A stretch of 64,000 nucleotides of DNA from Bog-756 sp963725275. Its GTDB lineage: Bacteria > Actinomycetota > Acidimicrobiia > Acidimicrobiales > RAAP-2. A program made the translations under genes and the position numbers. Below the pieces are notes generated by a model, which searched no databases, had not been told where the DNA came from, and worked only from the letters and a program-made list of their open reading frames with translations. Positions 57,672-64,000 of the stretch are shown in pieces; position 1 is the stretch's first letter; every line of letters starts with the position of its first letter. The stretch is taken from positions 186,001 through 250,000 of the forward strand of contig CAVRXS010000005.1 in assembly GCA_963725275.1 (NCBI GenBank). The letters are read 5' to 3'.

Positions 57672-58387
57672 GCCCGACGCCCTCCACCCCGCGCTCCGCC
57701 GGTGCCCGCACCGGTCGGCCGATCGATGCCGTGGTCTTCGACCTGGACGGGCTGCTCATCGACTCGGAGCCGCTCTGGCGCCAGGCCGAGATCGAGATCT
57801 TCGCCGGCTTGGGGCTCGACCTCACCGAGGTCGATGTGCGCCAGACCATGGGTTTGCGGATCGACGACGCGGTCCGCCACTGGTGGGTGCGTCGCCCGTG
57901 GTCGGGCTCCTCGCCGGTCGAGGTCGAGCGCGCGGTGACCGCCCGGGTCGCCGAGCTCATCTCGACCGTCGGGACGCCGATGCCCGGGACACGCGCCGCG
58001 GTGGAGCTCTGCGAGCGCCTCTCGCTGCCGGTGGGCGTCTGCTCGGGGTCCTACGCAGTGGTCATCGAGGCCGCGCTGGCCAGGCTCGGCATCGGGTCGT
58101 CCGTCGCAGTGTGGCACTCGGCCGAGTGGGAGCCCCTCGGCAAGCCGCACCCGGGTGCCTACCTCACCACCGCGGCCAAGCTGGGGGTCGACCCCACCGC
58201 CTGCGTGGCGGTCGAGGACTCCCTCAACGGGGCCGTCTCCGCCCGGGCGGCCCGTATGCGGGTGGTGGTGGTGCCCGAGCCGGGGATGCTCGACTCGCCC
58301 GTCTGGGGCTTCTGCGACCTGGTGCTCGACTCGCTCACCGGCTTCGACGAGGCGGCGCTGCGCACGCTCGAGGCGGCGTCAGCCTGA
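57668..58387 (+). CDS. HAD-superfamily hydrolase, beta-phosphoglucomutase-like subgroup
   Basis: Motif I is VVFDLDGLLIDSEPLW, motif II VCSGSYAVV, motif III in GKPHPGAYL and motif IV AVEDSLNGAVSARAARM, with an alpha-helical cap between I and II. Members hydrolyse sugar phosphates such as 2-deoxyglucose-6-phosphate. No ATG, GTG or TTG lies between the sucD stop and motif I except GTG 57731, which would remove most of the first strand. I therefore propose CTG 57668, overlapping the sucD stop as CTGA after GGAAG. Confidence 0.82.
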   Translation: MSPTPSTPRSAGARTGRPIDAVVFDLDGLLIDSEPLWRQAEIEIFAGLGLDLTEVDVRQTMGLRIDDAVRHWWVRRPWSGSSPVEVERAVTARVAELISTVGTPMPGTRAAVELCERLSLPVGVCSGSYAVVIEAALARLGIGSSVAVWHSAEWEPLGKPHPGAYLTTAAKLGVDPTACVAVEDSLNGAVSARAARMRVVVVPEPGMLDSPVWGFCDLVLDSLTGFDEAALRTLEAASA

Positions 58388-58458
58388 GATTTCTGCTTCG
58401 GAAACCGCTGCTCGGTGCCGATACCTACGTGCACGAGGGGCATTCCCTGGGCAGGGGG

Positions 58459-58572
58459 CCGAGCGACGTTGCGCCCGTACCGGTGGCAGGCCGGGCGGGC
58501 CACGTCGCTCGGGTCTCTCGTGCGTTTCGCACGCGAGGACGGCACCACCGGCTGTCGATCGACGGCCGGTGG
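58459..58572 (+). terminator. Tandem hairpins between the HAD gene and purN
   Basis: The 226-nt gap 58388-58613 holds three structures: an 11-bp perfect stem (58459-58469 with 58502-58512) enclosing a 6-bp inner stem (58472-58477 with 58492-58497), then CGTGCG-TTT-CGCACG near 58518-58533, then an 8-bp perfect stem (58545-58552 with 58565-58572). They lie upstream of the proposed purN start of transcription, so they would belong to the 3' end of the sucCD transcript. No T-tract follows. Confidence 0.4.
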
Positions 58573-58599
58573 CCTCGCGTCCGGGGACGCGCGCGCTGG

Positions 58600-58605
58600 T
58601 AGCGT
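58600..58605 (+). promoter_or_regulatory. -10-like element for leaderless purN
   Basis: TAGCGT ends 8 nt before GTG 58614, the same hexamer and spacing as at glmS and nnr, without a ribosome binding site. Confidence 0.45.
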
Positions 58606-58613
58606 GCGCGGGA

Positions 58614-59264
58614 GTGGCCCCCGCAGCGACAGCCGGCACCGAGACCCCACCCCTGCGGGTCGGCGTCCTGGTCTCGGGCAGCGGCACCATCCTCGAGGCC
58701 ATCCTCGAGACCGACCTGCCGGTGCGGCTGGTCGTGGCCGACCGCGAGTGCCGCGCCCTCGAGGTGGCGGTGCGGGCGTCGGTTCCCGCCCTCCTGGTCG
58801 ACCGGGTCCGCTTCGGGGGGTTCGGACCCTCCTTCGACCGCGACGGCTACACCCGGGCGGTCGCCGCGGCGCTCGTCGAGGGCGGGGCGGACGTGCTGGT
58901 GATGGCCGGGTTCGGGACCGTCCTCGGGCAACCGGTCCACGATGCGTTCCCCGGGCGCATCCTCAACACCCACCCTGCCCTGCTGCCGGCCTTTCCCGGC
59001 TGGCACGCGGTGCGCGACGCGCTCGCCGCAGGTGTGCCCGAGACCGGGACGACGGTGCACGTCGCTACGCTCGAGATGGACACCGGTCCGGTCCTGGCCC
59101 AGGCCACGGTGTCCATCCGTCCCGACGACACCGAGGCGAGCCTGCACGAGCGCATCAAGGCCGTCGAGCGGACGCTGTACCCGGCCACCATCCGCAGCTT
59201 CCTCGACGATCTGGCGGCGGGGGTCGGCGATGGGCGAGGATCACCACAGGAGGTCGCCGAATGA
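58614..59264 (+). CDS. purN: Phosphoribosylglycinamide formyltransferase
   Basis: Transfers a formyl group from 10-formyl-THF to GAR in purine synthesis. The 216 residues have LRVGVLVSGSGTILEAIL (SGSGTNLQ-like), the catalytic block ILNTHPALLPAFPGWHAV with Asn and His, and TTVHVATLEMDTGPVLAQATV with the catalytic Asp. GTG 58614 gives a short N-terminal extension. It overlaps purH by 4 nt. Confidence 0.95.
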   Translation: MAPAATAGTETPPLRVGVLVSGSGTILEAILETDLPVRLVVADRECRALEVAVRASVPALLVDRVRFGGFGPSFDRDGYTRAVAAALVEGGADVLVMAGFGTVLGQPVHDAFPGRILNTHPALLPAFPGWHAVRDALAAGVPETGTTVHVATLEMDTGPVLAQATVSIRPDDTEASLHERIKAVERTLYPATIRSFLDDLAAGVGDGRGSPQEVAE

Positions 59265-60826
59265 AGGCGTTGCTGTCCGTCTACGACAAGTCAGGGATCG
59301 ACGAGCTGGCGCGCGGGCTCTCCGCCCTCGGGTGGGAGATCGTCTCGAGCGGCGGCACTTCGGCCGCGCTCACCGCGGCGGGCATCGACCACGTCGAGGT
59401 GGCCGACCTGACCGGTGCCCCCGAGATGCTCGGGGGCCGGGTCAAGACCCTGCACCCGGTCATCCACGGTGGCATCCTGGCCGACCGGTCCGAGCCCGAG
59501 CACCTCGACGCCCTCGACAAGCTGGGCATCGGCCTCATCGACCTCGTCGTCTGCAACCTCTACCCGTTCTCCTCCGACCCCTCGATCGAGCTCATCGACG
59601 TCGGCGGCCCGACGATGGTCCGCGCCGCGGCCAAGAACCACGACCACGTCGCCGTCGTGGTCGACCCCGCCGACTACGTGGGGGTCCTCGAGGAGCTGCA
59701 GTCGTCGGGCTCACTTTCGATCGACACCCGGCGCCGCCTCGCCCGCCAGGCCTTCGCCCATACGGCCGGGTACGACGCGGCCATCGTCGAGTGGCTCGAC
59801 GAGCGGGAGCACGCCGCCCTGGCCAACGCCGGCGAGACAGCGATCGGCGACCTCGAGACCGCTGCCCTGCTGCCCGCCACCATCCACCTGACCCTCGAGC
59901 GCACCGGCACCCTCCGCTACGGCGAGAATCCCCACCAGCACGGGGCCCGGTACCGGGTGGTGGGTCAGCAGACCTGGTGGGACGCAGTCGTCCAGCACGG
60001 CGGCAAGGAGCTCTCCTACCTCAACATCTTCGACGCCGACGCCGCGTGGCGGCTCGTGCACGAACTGCCCTCGGCGCCGACCGAGCGCGCGGTGGCCATC
60101 ATCAAGCACGCCAATCCCTGCGGGGCAGCCCTCGACAGCGATCTGGTCCGGGCCTACGAGCGGGCCCTCGAGTGCGATCCCCAGTCTGCGTTCGGGGGGG
60201 TCGTCGCCGTCGGCGGCCCGGTGACCGTGGCCGTCGCCGGGGCCATCGCCGCCGGCCCGCAGGCAGACGTGATCATCGCCCCCTCCTACGACGAGAACGC
60301 GCTCGCGCAGCTGGCGTCGAAGCGGAAGGCGACCCGGTTGTTGTCCGCCCCGGCTCCCGAGGCGCTGGTCCGCCAGTTCCGGGGGCTCGGGTCGAGCATG
60401 CTCGTCCAGGATGCCGACCGGTTCCTGGTCGACCCCGCCGACTGGGAGGTGGTGACCCGGGTCCGTCCCACCGACGCCCAGTGGCGGGACCTGGCGATGG
60501 CCTGGAAGGTCTGCGCGCGCACCACCTCCAACGCCATCGCCATCGTGTCGGACGCCCAGGCCGTCGGGGTCGGGGCCGGCCAGCAGTCGCGGGTGGTGGC
60601 GGCCGAGATCGCAGCCGGAAAGGCCGGCGCCCGGGCCCGTGGCGGGTCGGCGGCGAGCGACGCCTTCTTCCCGTTCCCCGACGGGCTGCTGGTCCTGGCC
60701 GGCGCCGGGGTCTCGGCCGTGGTGCAGCCGGGGGGATCGATCCGAGACGACGAGATCGTCGCCAACGCGGACGAGGTGGGGATCGCGATGGTCATGGCAG
60801 GTGGCGAACGCCACTTCCGGCACTGA
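59261..60826 (+). CDS. purH: Bifunctional AICAR transformylase / IMP cyclohydrolase
   Basis: Catalyses the last two steps to IMP. The 521 residues comprise an MGS-like cyclohydrolase domain (about 1-195: LLSVYDKSGIDELARGL, SSGGTSAAL, GGRVKTLHPVIHGGIL) and a transformylase domain (LRYGENPHQHGA, KHANPCGAA, SAFGGVVAV, ASDAFFPFPDGL). ATG 59261 follows AGGAGG and overlaps the purN stop. A second folate enzyme, folD, follows. Confidence 0.96.
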   Translation: MKALLSVYDKSGIDELARGLSALGWEIVSSGGTSAALTAAGIDHVEVADLTGAPEMLGGRVKTLHPVIHGGILADRSEPEHLDALDKLGIGLIDLVVCNLYPFSSDPSIELIDVGGPTMVRAAAKNHDHVAVVVDPADYVGVLEELQSSGSLSIDTRRRLARQAFAHTAGYDAAIVEWLDEREHAALANAGETAIGDLETAALLPATIHLTLERTGTLRYGENPHQHGARYRVVGQQTWWDAVVQHGGKELSYLNIFDADAAWRLVHELPSAPTERAVAIIKHANPCGAALDSDLVRAYERALECDPQSAFGGVVAVGGPVTVAVAGAIAAGPQADVIIAPSYDENALAQLASKRKATRLLSAPAPEALVRQFRGLGSSMLVQDADRFLVDPADWEVVTRVRPTDAQWRDLAMAWKVCARTTSNAIAIVSDAQAVGVGAGQQSRVVAAEIAAGKAGARARGGSAASDAFFPFPDGLLVLAGAGVSAVVQPGGSIRDDEIVANADEVGIAMVMAGGERHFRH

Positions 60827-60857
60827 GACGCCGGTGACGAGAGAGAGCGAGACGGCG

Positions 60858-61712
60858 ATGACGGCAGCCCTGCTCGACGGCGAGGCGCTCGCGGCCAAGG
60901 TCCGTGCCGAGGTCGCCGACCGGGTGGCCCAGCTCCGTGCTGCCGGCGGGACCGTCGGGCTCGGGACCGTGCTGGTGGGCGACGACCAGCCGAGCGCGCG
61001 CTACGTGGCCATGAAGCACGCAGACTGCGAGGAGGTCGGGATCCGTTCGTTCCACGAGCACCTGCCGGCCGACGTCTCCCAGGCAGAGCTCGAGGAGGTC
61101 GTCGCCCGGTTCAACGCCGATGACGAGATCCACGCATACCTGGTCCAACTGCCGCTGCCGCCCGGTCTCGACGAGGAGGCGACCCTGCTCGCGGTCGACC
61201 CGGAGAAGGACGTGGACGGCCTGCACCCGGTCAACCTGGGCCGGCTGGTGATGGGGGCGCCGGGGCCGCTGCCGTGTACCCCCGCCGGCATCGTCGAATT
61301 GCTGTACGAGAACGACGTGCCCGTCGAGGGGAAGCACGTGGTCATCATCGGCCGTGGCCTGACCATCGGCCGACCGCTCGCACTGCTCATGGCGCTCAAG
61401 CGCCCCAGATGCAACGCGGCGGTGACCGTCGTGCACACCGGGGTCGAGCACATGGCCGCCCTCGTCCGCACCGCGGACGTGGTGGTGGCAGCGGCCGGCC
61501 GGGCCGGGCTGGTGACCGCGGACATGATCAAGCCGGGAGCGGCGGTGGTCGGCGCCGGCACCTCCTGGGAGGGGAGGCGGCTCCTCTCGGACGTCGACGA
61601 GTCGGTGGCCGAGGTCGCCGGGTGGATCACCCCGCGGATCGGTGGCGTGGGGCCGATGACCCGGGCCATGTTGCTGCGCAACGCCGTGCGCGCCGCGGAG
61701 CGGGCGAGGTGA
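60858..61712 (+). CDS. folD: Methylenetetrahydrofolate dehydrogenase / cyclohydrolase
   Basis: FolD makes the 10-formyl-THF that PurN and PurH consume. The 284 residues show VGDDQPSARYVAMKHADCEEVG with the YxxxK catalytic motif, VQLPLPPGLDEE, PEKDVDGLHPVNLGRL, PCTPAGIVELL, and the nucleotide loop VVIIGRGLTIGRPLALLM (most homologues have GRS-x-VG). ATG 60858 is 31 nt after purH; GTG 60834 is an alternative. The purN-purH-folD order couples cofactor and user. Confidence 0.95.
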   Translation: MTAALLDGEALAAKVRAEVADRVAQLRAAGGTVGLGTVLVGDDQPSARYVAMKHADCEEVGIRSFHEHLPADVSQAELEEVVARFNADDEIHAYLVQLPLPPGLDEEATLLAVDPEKDVDGLHPVNLGRLVMGAPGPLPCTPAGIVELLYENDVPVEGKHVVIIGRGLTIGRPLALLMALKRPRCNAAVTVVHTGVEHMAALVRTADVVVAAAGRAGLVTADMIKPGAAVVGAGTSWEGRRLLSDVDESVAEVAGWITPRIGGVGPMTRAMLLRNAVRAAERAR

Positions 61713-61722
61713 TCGTGGCACC

Positions 61723-61737
61723 CGACGGACCCCGTCG
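61723..61737 (+). terminator. Small inverted repeat after folD
   Basis: CGACGG (61723-61728) and CCGTCG (61732-61737) form a perfect 6-bp stem with a 3-nt loop, 10 nt after the folD stop. No T-tract. Weak call. Confidence 0.22.
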
Positions 61738-61809
61738 TGCACACCGACGACGGATAGGGACGGTCGACCCGCTCTGATCGGTCCCCTGGGCGGCCGCAGC
61801 ACTCGACAG

Positions 61810-61815
61810 TAGGCT
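61810..61815 (+). promoter_or_regulatory. -10-like element for metF
   Basis: TAGGCT ends 9 nt before ATG 61825, with GGTCTGGTT between; no ribosome binding site. Confidence 0.4.
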
Positions 61816-61824
61816 GGTCTGGTT

Positions 61825-62687
61825 ATGACCCGTATCGCCGACCTCTTGGGCAAGGGCCGGACCTACTCGTTCGAGTTCTTCCCACCGAAGACCGACGCCG
61901 AGCAGGCCACGCTGGTCAGGACCCTGCGCGACCTCGAGCCTCTCGGTCCCTCCTTCGTCTCGGTGACCTACCGCGGCGGTGCGGAATCCCGCAAGCGCAC
62001 CTTCGATCTGGTGACCGGCATGCTGCGCACCACCACCCTGGTGCCGATGGCCCACCTCATCTGCGTCGCCCACAGCCGCCTCGAGCTCGCCGAGATCCTG
62101 GTGGCCTACCGCGCGGCCGGGGTCGAGAACCTGATGGCCCTCGGAGGCGACCCGCCCGACGAGCCGGGGGGAGGACCCGGTGAGCTCCGCTACGCCTGCG
62201 AGCTGGTCGAGCTCGCCAGGGCCATCGGCGGCTTCTCGATCGGCGTGGCCGCCCAACCGGCCGGGCACCCCCTCTCCACTGACTTGGCCACCGATCGCGA
62301 CCTGCTGGCCGCCAAGCTGTCCAGTGCGGACTTCGCGGTGACCCAGTTCTTCTTCGAGGCCCGCGAGTACACCGCGCTGGTGGCCGACCTCACCGCACGG
62401 GGGGTGGACAAGCCTGTGCTGCCGGGCATCATGCCGGTCACCAGCCTGCGCTCGGTGCCCCGCATGGCCACCATGGGCGCGGCCGTGCCTGGATGGATGG
62501 TCGATCGCCTGGGCGCGGCCGATGCGCGCGGCGGTGCAGAGGCCGTGCGTCGCGAAGGGGTCGCGGTGCCACCGAGCTCTGCGAACAGCTGCTCGAATCC
62601 GGCGTGCCCGGGCTCCACTTCTACACGTTGAACCGATCGAGCGCTACCCGGGAGATCTACTCCGCCCTCGGTCTCGCGACGCCCTGA
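61825..62687 (+). CDS. metF: 5,10-methylenetetrahydrofolate reductase, apparent frameshift near the 3' end
   Basis: Reduces 5,10-methylene-THF to 5-methyl-THF for methionine synthesis. The frame from ATG 61825 shows YSFEFFPPKT (catalytic Glu), SVTYRGGAESRKRT, MALGGDPPDEPGG, FSIGVAAQPAGHP and TQFFFEAREY. After AEAVRREGVA (about 62570) it turns into an unrelated Ser/Pro-rich end and stops at 62631. The next frame continues with the expected C-terminus ATELCEQLLESGVPGLHFYTLNRS to 62687. A single missing base near 62560-62572 explains this: either a sequencing error or a real lesion. Confidence 0.85.
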
Positions 62688-62738
62688 TCCGGGCACGGTG
62701 GGTCGTTCCCGGTTGGCGGCCGGGGTGGAGGGTGCCGG

Positions 62739-62744
62739 TAGGCT
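62739..62744 (+). promoter_or_regulatory. -10-like element for leaderless icd
   Basis: TAGGCT ends 6 nt before ATG 62751, the same hexamer as at metF. A TTGGCG at 62713-62718 lies 20 nt upstream, longer than an ideal -35 spacing. Confidence 0.45.
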
Positions 62745-62750
62745 GCGTTA

Positions 62751-63947
62751 ATGGCTGAACCGATCACAACGGGTCCCGACGGCACGCTCCAGGTATCGGA
62801 CGAGCCGATCATCCCCTTCATCGAGGGCGACGGCACCGGCGTCGACATCTGGCCGGCGGCCAAGCTGGTGCTCGACGCAGGGGCTGCCCGCCATGGGAAG
62901 TCCGTCGCGTGGATGGAGGTCCTGGCCGGCCAGAAGGCCTTCGACGAGACGGGGAACTGGCTACCCGACGAGACGGTGGAGGCGTTCCGTACCTACCTGA
63001 TCGGCATCAAGGGGCCCCTCACCACGCCGGTGGGCGGAGGCATCCGTTCGCTCAACGTGGCCCTCCGCCAGATCCTGGACCTCTACGTCTGCCTCCGCCC
63101 GGTGCGCTGGTTCACCGGAGTGCCCTCGCCGGTGCGCCACCCCGAGAAGGTGGACATGGTGATCTTTCGCGAGAACACCGAGGACATCTACGCCGGCCTC
63201 GAGGCGGAGGCCTACTCCCCGGAGGCCGCCAAGCTCTCCGCCTTCCTGCACGACGAGATGGGCTGGGACGTTCGTCCGGGTTCCGGCATCGGGATCAAGC
63301 CCATCTCCGAGATGGGGTCGAAGCGCCTCATCCGCGCCGCAATCGAGTACGCCCTCGCCCACGGCCGCAAGAGCGTGACCCTCGTCCACAAGGGCAACAT
63401 CCAGAAGTTCACCGAGGGGGCGTTCCGCAACTGGGGATACGAGCTCGTCCGCGAGGAGTTCTCGGACGCGGCGGTGGGCTGGGACGACTGCGACGGCAAG
63501 CCCGGCGACCGTCTGCTGGTCAAGGACGCCATCGCCGACATCACCCTGCAGCAGGTGCTGACCAGGCCCGAGGACTTCGACGTCATCGCCACCACCAACC
63601 TGAACGGCGACTACCTGTCCGACGCGTTGGCCGCCCAGGTCGGGGGCATCGGCATCGCCCCGGGTGGGAACATCAACTACGTGAGCGGCCACGGCGTCTT
63701 CGAGGCGACCCACGGGACGGCTCCCAAGTACGCCGGACAGGACAAGGTCAACCCCGGCTCGCTCCTGCTCTCCGGGGTCATGATGTACGAGCACCTGGGC
63801 TGGACCGACGTGGCCGCCGACATCGTGCGGGCGCTCGAGGCGACCATTGCAGACAAGGTGGTGACGTACGACTTCGCCCGCCTGATGGACGGCGCGACTG
63901 AGGTCAAGTGTTCGGAATTCGCCGGGGCCATCGTCGACCGGCTCTGA
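62751..63947 (+). CDS. icd: Isocitrate dehydrogenase, NADP-dependent (homodimeric prokaryotic type)
   Basis: Oxidatively decarboxylates isocitrate to 2-oxoglutarate in the TCA cycle. The 398 residues have PIIPFIEGDGTGVDIWPAA, the substrate loop GGGIRSLNVALRQILDLYVCLRPVRW (Ser equivalent to the E. coli phosphorylation site), VIFRENTEDIYAG, LVHKGNIQKFTEGAF and HGTAPKYAGQDKVNP. The Lys-Tyr after ThrAlaPro is the NADP-specificity pattern of the E. coli-type enzyme. ATG 62751 is leaderless-like. The remaining 53 nt of the window show no gene. Confidence 0.96.
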   Translation: MAEPITTGPDGTLQVSDEPIIPFIEGDGTGVDIWPAAKLVLDAGAARHGKSVAWMEVLAGQKAFDETGNWLPDETVEAFRTYLIGIKGPLTTPVGGGIRSLNVALRQILDLYVCLRPVRWFTGVPSPVRHPEKVDMVIFRENTEDIYAGLEAEAYSPEAAKLSAFLHDEMGWDVRPGSGIGIKPISEMGSKRLIRAAIEYALAHGRKSVTLVHKGNIQKFTEGAFRNWGYELVREEFSDAAVGWDDCDGKPGDRLLVKDAIADITLQQVLTRPEDFDVIATTNLNGDYLSDALAAQVGGIGIAPGGNINYVSGHGVFEATHGTAPKYAGQDKVNPGSLLLSGVMMYEHLGWTDVAADIVRALEATIADKVVTYDFARLMDGATEVKCSEFAGAIVDRL

Positions 63948-64000
63948 GCTCTTCCCGACCGTCCTCGGCGGGGCGATCCGGTTGCGCGTCGCGCGCTGCT

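Noticed and set aside
58388..58613. ZTP (pfl) riboswitch upstream of purN
   Set aside because: The conserved pfl core motifs are not visible, and the purN promoter appears to be leaderless, downstream of the structures.
61713..61824. SAM or cobalamin riboswitch upstream of metF
   Set aside because: Only 112 nt with one small hairpin and a hexamer 9 nt before the ATG; too short for either class.

Overview
The window is a high-GC actinobacterial chromosome segment. Pointers to this are GTG, TTG and possibly CTG starts, 1-4 nt gene overlaps, an actinobacterial order of ribosomal-protein and cell-wall genes, a GuaB3-type IMP dehydrogenase paralogue, zinc-type S14 and L36, an HrcA/CIRCE-controlled groESL operon, and DprE1/DprE2 homologues. 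The gene order and protein style suggest a deep-branching lineage such as Acidimicrobiia rather than Streptomyces or Mycobacterium; that placement is inference.

Region 1 (1-21476) is the translation superoperon: fusA (5' truncated), tuf, rpsJ, then after a 369-nt structured gap rplC-rplD-rplW-rplB-rpsS-rplV-rpsC-rplP-rpmC-rpsQ-rplN-rplX-rplE-rpsN-rpsH-rplF-rplR-rpsE-rpmD-rplO-secY-adk-map, then infA-rpmJ-rpsM-rpsK-rpsD-rpoA-rplQ-truA-rplM-rpsI. Four of these ribosomal proteins (L4, L22, S3, L29) carry long C-terminal extensions, mostly acidic, and infA appears to start at CTG.

Region 2 (21481-39673) is housekeeping: glmM and glmS (UDP-GlcNAc precursors), acpS, nnr, alr, a family-4 uracil-DNA glycosylase, the tsaE-tsaB-rimI-tsaD cluster (t6A tRNA modification), groES-groEL behind a clear promoter and CIRCE operator, a NUDIX hydrolase, guaB3, guaA and pcrA.

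Region 3 (39674-55110) is an accessory stretch with decayed and mobile material. It holds a broken YdeI/OmpD-type gene, a glyoxalase-like gene, a ferritin-like gene, an ABC exporter, a chrA stub cut by an IS3-family element with a defective transposase, a truncated IS256-type transposase, a carotenoid oxygenase, an alpha/beta hydrolase, a TauE/SafE permease, a divergent ketol-acid-reductoisomerase-like gene, and a two-gene decaprenylphosphoryl-arabinose module. In that module the UbiA-type phosphoribosyltransferase and the DprE1 oxidase are joined in one reading frame, followed by DprE2 with a 4-nt overlap.

Region 4 (55111-63947) returns to core metabolism: a stand-alone B12-binding domain protein, sucC-sucD, a HAD hydrolase, purN-purH-folD, metF (apparently frameshifted) and icd. 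This combines the TCA cycle, late purine synthesis and one-carbon metabolism. Across the window at least ten genes have a TAnnnT -10-like hexamer ending 6-9 nt before the start codon, usually without a ribosome binding site, which suggests widespread leaderless transcription. No tRNA, rRNA or CRISPR array was seen.
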